Below the pieces are notes generated by a model. That model was not told the origin of the DNA. It searched no databases and was given only the letters and a program-made list of their open reading frames with translations. From Oceaniglobus indicus (GTDB lineage: Bacteria; Pseudomonadota; Alphaproteobacteria; Rhodobacterales; Rhodobacteraceae), in assembly GCF_002751875.1 (NCBI RefSeq), contig NZ_NMZM01000004.1:248001-312000 (forward strand): a DNA stretch of 64,000 nucleotides. Reading direction: 5' to 3'. A program made the translations under genes and the position numbers. Shown here one piece after another: positions 8,662-19,166 of this stretch. The stretch's first letter is position 1, and every line of letters starts with the position of its first letter.

Positions 8662-9501
8662 TCATCGTTTGCCGCGGGCCATGAACGCCAGCCGTTCGAA
8701 CAGATGCACATCCTGTTCGTTCTTCAGCAGCGCGCCGTGCAGCTTTGGCAGCGCGTCGGCGCCGCCCCGCCTGAGGTCTTCGGCATCCAGATCCTCGGCC
8801 AGCAGCAGTTTCAGCCAGTCCAGCACTTCCGAGGTTGACGGTTTCTTTTTCAGGCCCGGCGTTTCGCGCAATTCGAAGAACTGCGTCAGGGCGGCGGTCA
8901 GCAGCGCGTCCTTGATGTCGGGGTGGTGGACGCGAACGATCTTCTTCAGCGTCTCGGGGTCGGGAAAGCGGATATAGTGAAAGAAACAGCGGCGCAGGAA
9001 GGCGTCGGGCAGTTCCTTTTCGTTGTTGGAGGTGATGATGACGATGGGGCGGTGGCGGGCGGTGACGGTTTCGCCGGTCTCGTAGACGTGGAACTCCATC
9101 CGGTCGAGTTCCTGCAACAGGTCGTTCGGGAATTCGATGTCGGCCTTGTCGACCTCGTCGATCAGCAGCACGCAGCGTTCGGGGCTGGTGAACGCCTGCC
9201 ACAGCTTGCCGCGCCGGATGTAGTTGGCGACGTCGTTGATTCGCGAATCACCCAGCTGGCTGTCGCGAAGCCGCGATACGGCGTCGTATTCATACAGGCC
9301 CTGTTGCGCGCGCGTCGTCGACTTGACGTGCCATTCAATCATTTCCAGGCCCAGGGCACCGGCCACCTGGCGGGCCAGTTCGGTCTTGCCGGTGCCCGGT
9401 TCGCCCTTGACCAGCAGGGGGCGTTGCAGGGTCACGGCGGCATTGACCGCGACAGTCAGGTCGCCCGTCGCGACATAGGTATCGGTGCCGGTGAATTTCA
9501 T
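8662..9501 (-). CDS. MoxR-type AAA+ ATPase
   Basis: A 279-residue single-AAA+ protein. Walker A is GEPGTGKTE (around residues 33-41), Walker B is VLLIDEVDKAD, sensor 1 is IITSNNEKELPDAFLRRC with its arginine finger, and the C-terminal lid carries the TSEVLDWL sensor-2 helix typical of MoxR. These ATPases pair with VWA proteins; the CoxE-like gene at 4491-5678 is the obvious partner. The frame is open to 9543, but the start at 9501 matches the family (MKFTGTDTYVATGDL). No other catalytic domain is attached. Confidence 0.92.
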   Translation of the reverse strand: MKFTGTDTYVATGDLTVAVNAAVTLQRPLLVKGEPGTGKTELARQVAGALGLEMIEWHVKSTTRAQQGLYEYDAVSRLRDSQLGDSRINDVANYIRRGKLWQAFTSPERCVLLIDEVDKADIEFPNDLLQELDRMEFHVYETGETVTARHRPIVIITSNNEKELPDAFLRRCFFHYIRFPDPETLKKIVRVHHPDIKDALLTAALTQFFELRETPGLKKKPSTSEVLDWLKLLLAEDLDAEDLRRGGADALPKLHGALLKNEQDVHLFERLAFMARGKR

Positions 9502-9671
9502 TGATCTATCAATTCCCTGTCTGGCGCGCTTCATCTTGCCCACTGCGGCACAATGAACCCGTCAAAGCCTAGTGACAAGGCAGGTCTGTTGGTCTATCCC
9601 ACCGCCGAGGGAGCACTGGGATGGTTGACCCGAACAGCGACACATCGCCGGCGAAACATAGGGGAGATTCC

Positions 9672-10094
9672 ATGAAGGTGGAGACATTTCTGCCGGACGA
9701 CTATCGTCCTGCCGAGGACGAACCGTTCATGAACGCGCGGCAGGTGGAATATTTCCGCCGCAAGCTTCTGAACTGGCGCAATGACCTTCTGGACGACAGC
9801 AAGAGCACGGTGCAGGGCCTTCAGGATGGCACCCGCAACATCCCCGACGTCGCGGACCGTGCATCCGAGGAAACCGATCGCTCGCTCGAGTTGCGCACAC
9901 GGGATCGTCAGCGCAAGCTGGTCGCCAAGATCGATTCGGCGCTGCGGCGAATCGAAGAGGGTGAATACGGATATTGCGAAGAAACCGGCGAGCCGATCTC
10001 GCTCAAGCGTCTGGACGCCCGACCCATCGCCACGCTGAGCCTCGAGGCGCAGGAACGTCATGAGCGGCGCGAGAAGGTGCATCGCGACGATTGA
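9672..10094 (+). CDS. dksA: RNA polymerase-binding transcription factor DksA, one-cysteine type
   Basis: DksA binds in the secondary channel of RNA polymerase and, with ppGpp, adjusts promoters during the stringent response. The 140-residue protein has the N-terminal segment (NARQVEYFRRKLLNWRNDLL), the coiled-coil and the tip motif DVADRASEETDR with the acidic residues that act near the active site. The zinc-finger region reads GYCEETGEPI and later ATLSLEAQ, so only the first of the four usual cysteines remains. The ATG at 9672 has GGGGAG upstream and is preferred to the longer frame from 9621. To my recollection a one-cysteine DksA is known from Rhodobacter sphaeroides, so this is a lineage trait rather than damage. 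Confidence 0.95.
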   Translation: MKVETFLPDDYRPAEDEPFMNARQVEYFRRKLLNWRNDLLDDSKSTVQGLQDGTRNIPDVADRASEETDRSLELRTRDRQRKLVAKIDSALRRIEEGEYGYCEETGEPISLKRLDARPIATLSLEAQERHERREKVHRDD

Positions 10095-10204
10095 TCCAGA
10101 CCGCCGCGCCGGTGTTCACGGGCGGCGGTGACATGACGAGGCGAACGTCTGCGCCGGGGTGGGAACGCTCCGGTGTTTTGCGTTCAGGGCAGGGAGACGG
10201 CGGA

Positions 10205-11362
10205 ATGATCTCGGGGCGTCGGATCACGGTCATCGGTGGCGGTATCGCGGGGCTGAGCGTGGCATTGGCGGCGGCGCAGCGCGGCGCGCGGGTGCGCGTT
10301 CTGGAACGTGCGCCGCGCCTGGACGGCGACATCGGGGCCGGGCTTCAGATTTCACCCAATGGAGTTGCGGTGCTGACGGCACTGGGCCTGGCCGATGAAC
10401 TGCGCCGCATCGGGATTGCCAATCAGGCGGTCGTGTTGCGGGATGGCGCGACCGGGCGGCGGGTGGCGGCGATGGACCTGTCGGACCGCGCGTATTTCCT
10501 TGTTCATCGCGGTGACCTGGTCGACATGCTGGCCAAGGCGACGTTGGCCGCTGGTGTCGACATCCAGGTGGGCCAGGCCGTCGAGACCCTGCGCGAGACG
10601 TCGGGCGGCGTCAGTCTGGGCGGGTCGGGTGCGGCGCCGCTGGCGATCGGGGCGGACGGGCTGCATTCCGTGGTGCGCGGTGTGCTGAACGGCGCCCGTG
10701 CGCCTGCGTTTACCGGCCAGACGGCCTTTCGCGCACTGGTGCGCGCGACCGGCAAACCACCGGCGCGGGCCGAGGTGTTCATGGGACCGGGCCGCCATCT
10801 GGTGCGCTATCCCCTGCGCGACGGGGCCCTGATCAATCTTGTGGGTGTGGTCGAGCAGGCGGAATGGCAGGCCGAGGGATGGTCGCACCCGGCGGATCCC
10901 GATGCGTTCCGCGCCGCCTTTGCCGGGTTCTGTCCCGGCGTGCGCGACACCCTGAGCCGAGTGGAGACCGGGTTTCTGTGGGGGTTGTTCCGCCATCCGG
11001 TGGCGGCGACATGGCACTCGCGGCGGCTTGCCCTGCTGGGCGATGCCGCGCATCCGACATTGCCGTTTCTCGCCCAGGGCGCGAACCTCGCGCTTGAAGA
11101 TGCCTGGGTGCTGGCCGATTGCCTGGATCGGTTTGCGCAACCCGAAGGTCTGGCGCGGTATCAGGCGTTGCGCCGCCCGCGGGTCATTCGTGCGATCGCC
11201 GCGGCCAATGCCAATGCGCGCAACTATCACCTGTCAAATCCGCTGGTGCGCGGCATTGCCCACGCCGGATTGCGCGGGATCGGCAAGGTGGCGCCCGGGG
11301 CCATGCTGCGCAAGTTCGACTGGCTGTATCAGCACGACGTCACGGCAGGCCCCGGGCGGTAG
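10205..11362 (+). CDS. FAD-dependent aromatic monooxygenase (salicylate hydroxylase-like)
   Basis: A 385-residue group A flavoprotein monooxygenase. The Rossmann FAD motif is VIGGGIAGLSVA near the N-terminus with the acidic LER at the end of strand 2. The GD motif is GDAAHPTLPFLAQGANLALEDA, and the DG-type motif is present as GADGLHSVVR. This pattern fits salicylate or 3-hydroxybenzoate hydroxylases and related FAD monooxygenases. The start at 10205 has GGGAG and GGCGGA just upstream; the frame reaches back to 10091 but that segment is low-complexity. It stops three bases before the convergent tpiA. No aromatic-pathway genes are nearby, so the true substrate is open. Confidence 0.85.
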   Translation: MISGRRITVIGGGIAGLSVALAAAQRGARVRVLERAPRLDGDIGAGLQISPNGVAVLTALGLADELRRIGIANQAVVLRDGATGRRVAAMDLSDRAYFLVHRGDLVDMLAKATLAAGVDIQVGQAVETLRETSGGVSLGGSGAAPLAIGADGLHSVVRGVLNGARAPAFTGQTAFRALVRATGKPPARAEVFMGPGRHLVRYPLRDGALINLVGVVEQAEWQAEGWSHPADPDAFRAAFAGFCPGVRDTLSRVETGFLWGLFRHPVAATWHSRRLALLGDAAHPTLPFLAQGANLALEDAWVLADCLDRFAQPEGLARYQALRRPRVIRAIAAANANARNYHLSNPLVRGIAHAGLRGIGKVAPGAMLRKFDWLYQHDVTAGPGR

Positions 11363-11365
11363 GAC

Positions 11366-12118
11366 TCAGGATTTGCCCAACGCCGCGACGATGCCGCCGA
11401 AATCGGCCGCTTTCAGTGATGCACCGCCCACCAATGCGCCGTTCACGTTGGTCACGGCAAAGATCTCGGCCGCGTTGGCGGGTTTCACCGATCCGCCGTA
11501 AAGCAGCGACATCAGCGCGCCCTTTTCGCCGAACCGCGATTCCAGCCGCGCGCGCAGGAAATCATGCACCTCGGCGATCTGGTCGATCTCGGGCACGCGG
11601 CCGGTGCCGATGGCCCAGACCGGTTCATAGGCGATCACGGTGTTTTCCGCGGTCGCACCATCGGGCACCGATCCGCCCAGTTGCGCGGCGACGATGTCCA
11701 GGGTGGTGCCGGCGTCGCGCTGCTCCAGCGTTTCGCCGATGCAGACGATGGCGATCAATCCGGCGGCATGGGCGGCCTCGGTCTTGGCCCGCACGTCTTC
11801 GTCGGTTTCGCCGTGGTCGGTGCGGCGCTCGGAATGGCCGGTGATGACATGGGTGGCGCCCGCGTCCTGCAGCATCGCGGCCGAGATGTCACCGGTGTGC
11901 GCGCCCGAGGATCTGGCATGGCAATCCTGACCGCCGACCGCCAGCGCGCCCTTGTCGGCGATACCTGCCATGCGATGCAGCAACGTGGCGGGCGGACACA
12001 GCACCATGTCGCATCCGGGTTTCGCGTGCTCTTTCAGCAGGGCCTCGACCTCGGCCAGGGCATCGGCGGTTCCGTTCATCTTCCAGTTGCCGGCGGCGAT
12101 CTTGCGGGGTGCGCTCAT
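11366..12118 (-). CDS. tpiA: Triosephosphate isomerase
   Basis: This enzyme interconverts glyceraldehyde-3-phosphate and dihydroxyacetone phosphate in glycolysis and gluconeogenesis. At 250 residues it is the usual length, with all active-site motifs: Asn/Lys in GNWKMNGT, the catalytic His in TGHSERR, the catalytic Glu in [11 protein letters not shown], and the phosphate-binding GGSVKPAN near the C-terminus. The start at 12118 has AAAGGA upstream. It is divergent from psd, with about 170 bases between the two starts, so that interval must hold both promoters. Confidence 0.97.
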   Translation of the reverse strand: MSAPRKIAAGNWKMNGTADALAEVEALLKEHAKPGCDMVLCPPATLLHRMAGIADKGALAVGGQDCHARSSGAHTGDISAAMLQDAGATHVITGHSERRTDHGETDEDVRAKTEAAHAAGLIAIVCIGETLEQRDAGTTLDIVAAQLGGSVPDGATAENTVIAYEPVWAIGTGRVPEIDQIAEVHDFLRARLESRFGEKGALMSLLYGGSVKPANAAEIFAVTNVNGALVGGASLKAADFGGIVAALGKS

Positions 12119-12285
12119 GATGTGATCCTTTGCGTTTGCGTTGCCACAGGGATACCCCGGATGACGGGCGCGGGCAAATGCCCGCGGGGCTTTGCGCCAT
12201 TGTGAAAGCGCGCGGTTTCTGGCAGATATCGCGCCACTTCGGCGCCGGACCTGTCGCGCGCCGCAAGCGGAAGGAAACCTGCGCC

Positions 12286-12978
12286 ATGAACATGATGTCC
12301 ACCTTCGTCAAACCGATGCACCCCGAGGGGCGGCGGTTCGTCGCCATATTCGCCGCCATCGCGCTGGTCCTGTTCTTTCTGTGGGAGCCGCTGGGATGGA
12401 TCGGCGTCGGCGCAACGGTCTGGTGCTATTACTTCTTTCGTGATCCACAGCGCGTGACGCCGCGCCGCGAGGGCCTGTTGGTCAGCCCGGCGGACGGCTT
12501 GATTTCGCTGATCGAACCGGCCGTGCCCCCGGCCGAGCTGGACATGGGCGATGCGGCCCTGACGCGGGTCAGCGTGTTCATGAACGTCTTCAACTGCCAC
12601 GTGAACCGCGCGCCCATCGCCGGGCGCGTTGAAACCGTGGCCTATCGCCCCGGCAAGTTCTTCAACGCCTCGCTGGACAAGGCATCGTCGGACAACGAAC
12701 GCAATTCCATGTGTCTTGAAATCGCCGACGGGCGACGCATCGCGGTGGTGCAGATTGCCGGGCTGGTGGCGCGGCGCATTGTCTGTTTCACCGGGGCCAA
12801 CGCCACCCTCGGCACCGGCGAGCGGTTCGGGTTGATCCGTTTCGGCAGCCGGGTCGATGTCTATCTGCCCGATGGCGTCGCGCCGCTGGTGGCGGTCGGC
12901 CAGACGATGGTGGCGGGCGAAACCGTGATCGCGGATCTGACCAGCGACGAGGACGCGCGCCGGGGACACGTCCAATGA
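12286..12978 (+). CDS. psd: Phosphatidylserine decarboxylase proenzyme, short type
   Basis: Psd converts phosphatidylserine to phosphatidylethanolamine. The 230-residue length, the N-terminal hydrophobic helix ([16 protein letters not shown]) and the motifs FFRDP, SPADG and VNRAPI identify the short, pyruvoyl-dependent proenzyme class. Self-cleavage is expected at the Gly-Ser of RFGSRVD, leaving a pyruvoyl prosthetic group on the small chain. The start at 12286 is preferred for its upstream AAGGAA; Met at 12292 is an alternative. Its stop overlaps the pssA start (ATGA), so the substrate-producing and substrate-consuming enzymes are co-translated. Confidence 0.95.
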   Translation: MNMMSTFVKPMHPEGRRFVAIFAAIALVLFFLWEPLGWIGVGATVWCYYFFRDPQRVTPRREGLLVSPADGLISLIEPAVPPAELDMGDAALTRVSVFMNVFNCHVNRAPIAGRVETVAYRPGKFFNASLDKASSDNERNSMCLEIADGRRIAVVQIAGLVARRIVCFTGANATLGTGERFGLIRFGSRVDVYLPDGVAPLVAVGQTMVAGETVIADLTSDEDARRGHVQ

Positions 12979-13730
12979 ACGACCTGATGCCGCCCGAGAA
13001 ATCGCCCAAATCCGAGATGCTTATCGTTCAGCTTCTGCCGAACCTGCTGACGCTGGCGGCCATCGCCGCCGGTCTGTCGGCGATCCGCTTCGGGATCGAG
13101 GGCAATTTCGAGCGTGCGGTGCGTCTGATCCTGCTCGCCGGTGTGCTGGACGGGCTGGACGGGCGCGTCGCGCGGATGCTCAAAAGCGAAAGCGAAATCG
13201 GGGCCGAGCTGGATTCGCTGGCCGATTTCGTCAATTTCGGCGTGGCGCCGGTGCTTCTGGTTTATCTCTGGGGGCTGGCCGAATTGCGCAACGAAGGCTG
13301 GATCGCGCTGCTGATCTTTGCCGTCTGCTGCGTTATCCGCCTGGCACGCTTCAACGTCGGAAGCCGCAGCGGCGCCGACGACGGGCCCAGCGATTTCTTC
13401 GTCGGCGTCCCGGCGCCTGCAGGTGCCGTTCTGGTCATGTTGCCGATGTATCTGTTCTTCACGTTCGAGGTCGCGCCCGACGATCCCTTGCCCGAACTGG
13501 CGATCAGCGCCTGGATCGTCGCGGTCGGCCTGCTGATGGTCAGCCGGATCCCGACCTATTCGATCAAGAAGACGACCATCGCGCGGGAACGGGCGCGTTA
13601 CCTGATGATTGCCGTGATCGGCTTCATCGCCGCGCTGCTGACGTATACCTGGGTAACGCTGTCGGTGGTGACGCTGGCTTACCTCGTGTCGATCCCGTTC
13701 AGCGCCCGCGCCGCACGGCGCGAGGGCTGA
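12975..13730 (+). CDS. pssA: CDP-diacylglycerol-serine O-phosphatidyltransferase
   Basis: PssA joins serine to CDP-diacylglycerol, giving phosphatidylserine, which Psd encoded just upstream decarboxylates. The 251-residue membrane protein carries the CDP-alcohol phosphotransferase signature, DGLDGRVAR followed by [10 protein letters not shown], with the three metal-binding aspartates in place. About seven hydrophobic segments are visible. The start overlaps psd by four bases. The two genes together supply phosphatidylethanolamine. It converges with the Fe-S assembly gene, with nine bases between the stops. Confidence 0.96.
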   Translation: MNDLMPPEKSPKSEMLIVQLLPNLLTLAAIAAGLSAIRFGIEGNFERAVRLILLAGVLDGLDGRVARMLKSESEIGAELDSLADFVNFGVAPVLLVYLWGLAELRNEGWIALLIFAVCCVIRLARFNVGSRSGADDGPSDFFVGVPAPAGAVLVMLPMYLFFTFEVAPDDPLPELAISAWIVAVGLLMVSRIPTYSIKKTTIARERARYLMIAVIGFIAALLTYTWVTLSVVTLAYLVSIPFSARAARREG

Positions 13731-13739
13731 GCGTGGCGC

Positions 13740-14120
13740 CTAGGCGTCGGGCGGGGTGGTTTCCAGCTCGCTCACGTCCTTGAACTTGATCGATTCACCA
13801 CAACCGCAGGCGTCCGTGACGTTGGGATTGCGGAACTTGAAGCCCGATTCCAGCAGCGATGTTTCATAGTCGATCTCGGTGCCGAACAGGAACATCTGCG
13901 CCATCGGGGCGATCATCACGCGGGCGCCATCGACCTCGACCAATTCGTCGTGGGGATCGACCTCGGTGACGTAATCCATGGTGTATTCCATGCCCGCGCA
14001 GCCGCCCTTCTTGACGCCGATCCGCAGGCCCTGATGGTTGTCGCGGGCCATCAGGCGCGAGATCTGGCGTTGCGCGGCGGGGGTCAGGCTTACGGCTTGC
14101 TTGCCGGGTATTCCGAACAT
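13740..14120 (-). CDS. HesB/IscA family iron-sulfur assembly protein
   Basis: An A-type Fe-S carrier of 126 residues. The three conserved cysteines are visible: one in KKGGCAGMEY and two in the C-terminal ACGCGESI. A-type carriers hand Fe-S clusters to apoproteins. Start at 14120 has AAAGGA upstream; the frame to 14174 adds a basic, unrelated stretch. The sufT gene is the next gene in the same direction, with about 120 bases between, which supports a shared role in cluster assembly. SufA, IscA and ErpA cannot be separated by eye, so no symbol is given. Confidence 0.92.
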   Translation of the reverse strand: MFGIPGKQAVSLTPAAQRQISRLMARDNHQGLRIGVKKGGCAGMEYTMDYVTEVDPHDELVEVDGARVMIAPMAQMFLFGTEIDYETSLLESGFKFRNPNVTDACGCGESIKFKDVSELETTPPDA

Positions 14121-14238
14121 TGCACGTCCTTTCGGTCTTTTACCCAATCTAGGGGCTTTGCCATCATGGCTCAAGACATGCGCCGGTCACGAAAGCGGGC
14201 GAAGGTGGCGATCGAACGCCTGATCGCCGATATGCGCC

Positions 14239-14604
14239 CTACATGAAGCCCAGTTCAAGCCGGGCCTCATCCGACATCATGTCCATGCCCCAGGGCGGAT
14301 CCCAGACCATTTCGACATCAACGGACTTGACGCCGGGCACCGGGCTGATCGCGTCGGCCACCCAACCGGGCATCTCACCGGCGACGGGACAGCCCGGCGC
14401 CGTCAGGGTCATCAGGACCAGAACATCGTTCTCGGCGCTGATCTCGATGGTGTAAATCAGACCCAGATCGTAGATGTTAACGGGGATCTCGGGATCATAA
14501 ACGGATCGGCAGGCTTCGACCAGCTGGTCGTAAAGCGGGTGATCGGTCGATGACGGGCGGATCAATGGTGCGCCTTCCATAGGTGCGGCGTTCTCTGCGG
14601 TCAT
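14239..14604 (-). CDS. sufT: SufT-like MIP18/DUF59 Fe-S assembly protein
   Basis: A 121-residue protein with the DUF59/MIP18 core: VYDPEIPVNIYDLGLIY, then LTAPGCPVAGEMPGWV containing the single conserved Cys, then VEMVWDPPWGMDMMSDEARLELG. This last motif is the standard C-terminus of the SufT group. SufT acts in Fe-S cluster maturation, particularly when demand is high. The ATG at 14604 has GAGGAT five bases upstream. It lies upstream of the HesB/IscA-type gene on the same strand; the rest of a suf operon is not in the window. Confidence 0.92.
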   Translation of the reverse strand: MTAENAAPMEGAPLIRPSSTDHPLYDQLVEACRSVYDPEIPVNIYDLGLIYTIEISAENDVLVLMTLTAPGCPVAGEMPGWVADAISPVPGVKSVDVEMVWDPPWGMDMMSDEARLELGFM

Positions 14605-14669
14605 GGAATCCTCGTCGATTAGTTGAGTGAATATATAAGGATTCGACGTTGGCGCGTCCAGTGGTGGTT

Positions 14670-16312
14670 TCAGCCCGTCACGTCATCGAAGGTGGCGCGG
14701 GGCAGGATCGGGTGATCGGCGTCGCGGTCCATCTGTTGCAGCTTGCTCAGCAACGCCTCGCGCACCTCGCATTCCGCGGCCCAGCCCACATCGGGGTTTT
14801 CCACCGGAATCTGAAAGCGCGCGACCGGGCCGAAGGCGTCCTGATCGACCATCTTCATCTGCGCGTTGTCCGGATCGCTGACGCCGTCATGATCGCGGAC
14901 GATGGCGTTGAACGCCTCGCGCACGGCATCCAGATCGGCGGAATGGGCCAGGGTGATGCGGATCGTTCGCACCTGGCTGGTCTGGGCCAGCGTATAGCTC
15001 AGGAAACTGTCGGACACGAAACGTTCGACCGGCACCACAAGGCGGTCACCGTTCCACACCTTGAGCTGCACGAAGGTGAAATGGATGCGTTCCACCGTGC
15101 ACCATTGGCCTTCGAAGTTGATCTGATCACCGATCCGGGCCGAACGGTTCAGCATGATCTGCATCGAGGCCAGGATATTGCCCAGCACCCGGCGCGCGGC
15201 AAAGCCCAGAATCAGCGTCAGCGCACCCGCCGACGCCAGCAACGACAGGCCCAGACGCGATGAAAGCTGGGCCGCTGACAGGACGATGCCGACGGAGACG
15301 ACGGTGGCAAGGATCACCAGAACGCGGCGCGCCGCGCTCATCGCCGTGGCCAGGGTCCGGCTGTCGTCGCGGCCGTGTTCCGACAGCTCGCCCATGTCGA
15401 ACGTGACGAACCGTCGCATGGCGGTGTCGATCATCTGCAGCGCGAACAACATGAAGGCCAGGACATAGCCGATCACGATCAACGGGTTCATGACCGCCGA
15501 AATCGGGCCCGAGAAGACGACCAGCGAACCGGTCGCGATCCAGACCACCGATGTCACCACCGCGATTACCGACGGCCAGCGCAGGGCGTGCAGCGCCGCC
15601 GTCTGCCAGCCGCCGTCGGCCTTGCGCGAGCGCCATTCGAACATCCGATAGCTGGACCACCCCGCAAGCGCGGCCAGTGCCAGCAACAGCGGCAGCGCGA
15701 TCAGCTCCCACCACGCCAGGCCCCAGATCGCCTCGCGGCGCAGATGCTCGGGCAGCATGCGTTCCAGCCGGGTCGGGCCGTGGATGGCATAAAGCGTGTC
15801 GATCCGGTTGACCGTTTCGCGCGAGAACACCCAGACCGGATCGCCGTTGGGCGGCTTGACCCGGTTCAGGCGGATTTCGACTTCGCGCCGGGGGCCGTCG
15901 ACATACGAGATCAGGATCGACTGCCGCGCGCTGCCGGCCGTGGCGCTGTCGCCACTGGCCCGCGCGTCCAGGTTGTCGGGCCGGTCCAGAAGGCGGCGCC
16001 ACGGGATCAGCACGTTCCGGTCCATCAGCCGACCCAGTCTGTTGGCCAGTTCGGGCCCGACGGTTGCCTGCCGTTCTTCGGGAACGTCGGCAAGGTTCAG
16101 GACATGGGCGGCGTCCATGCTGCGTCCGGCCTCGACGCTGTCGATGAAGGTTTCCATCGCGGAATAGGCCGTCCGCCGGTTCACCGTTTCGGCGGGGGGG
16201 GGCAGGCCCGGGTTCAGGCTGTCGATCTCGAACCACGGATCCTGGGCAAGACCGCGCGCAGGGGCCCATGCGATGGCGGCAAGTGCCGCCAGCATCAGGA
16301 TGAACCGGCGCA

Positions 16313-16316
<4 letters not shown>
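14670..16316 (-). CDS. MscS-type mechanosensitive ion channel protein
   Basis: A 548-residue member of the small-conductance mechanosensitive channel family. It has a signal peptide (about 24 residues), a periplasmic domain of roughly 180 residues, then about five membrane segments. The pore-lining helix is recognisable as the Gly/Ala-rich stretch LLASAGALTLILGFAARRVLGNILA, followed by the cytoplasmic MscS beta domain (IGDQINFEGQWCTVERI). This layout, with a large periplasmic front end, resembles YbdG/YnaI-type or larger MscS proteins. Its start overlaps the stop of the RimB-RimK fusion gene (ATGA), so the two are co-translated. Confidence 0.92.
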
Positions 16317-18924
<2,608 letters not shown>

Positions 18925-19008
18925 AACCGCCGTTCGCGATCACGCAAGGGCATCCGGGTCAGGATCAGCAGAGATCCGGCCAATCCGGTGTGCCGCAGGG
19001 CGATCCGC

Positions 19009-19038
19009 CTTGCCCGCGCGGCCTGCAAAATGCAATAT
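19009..19038 (+). promoter_or_regulatory. Possible heat-shock (sigma-32-type) promoter of lon
   Basis: CTTGCC at 19009-19014 and CAATAT at 19033-19038 are separated by 18 bases, in the 242-base gap between tgt and lon. CTTG is the invariant core of sigma-32 -35 elements in Alphaproteobacteria, and lon is a classic member of the regulon. The -10 match is poor, so this is only a candidate. Confidence 0.28.
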
Positions 19039-19166
19039 GTCGGCCTAGATTGACGGGCCAAGGTTGAACTATCCGGTTCAGATACCAGATAATTCAGCGA
19101 GACTGGAGAGGGTCGATGTTGCCGCGATGCGGGACAGGTGCCTTCTTGCCAACCAAGGATAAAAAC

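Noticed and set aside
10091-10204. Upstream extension of the FAD monooxygenase
   Set aside because: The extra residues are low-complexity, and the ATG at 10205 has its own ribosome site and begins exactly at the Rossmann motif.
14166-14246. A 26-codon plus-strand frame (basic peptide) between the HesB/IscA-type gene and sufT
   Set aside because: No good ribosome site and it overlaps the end of sufT on the other strand; too little to support a gene.
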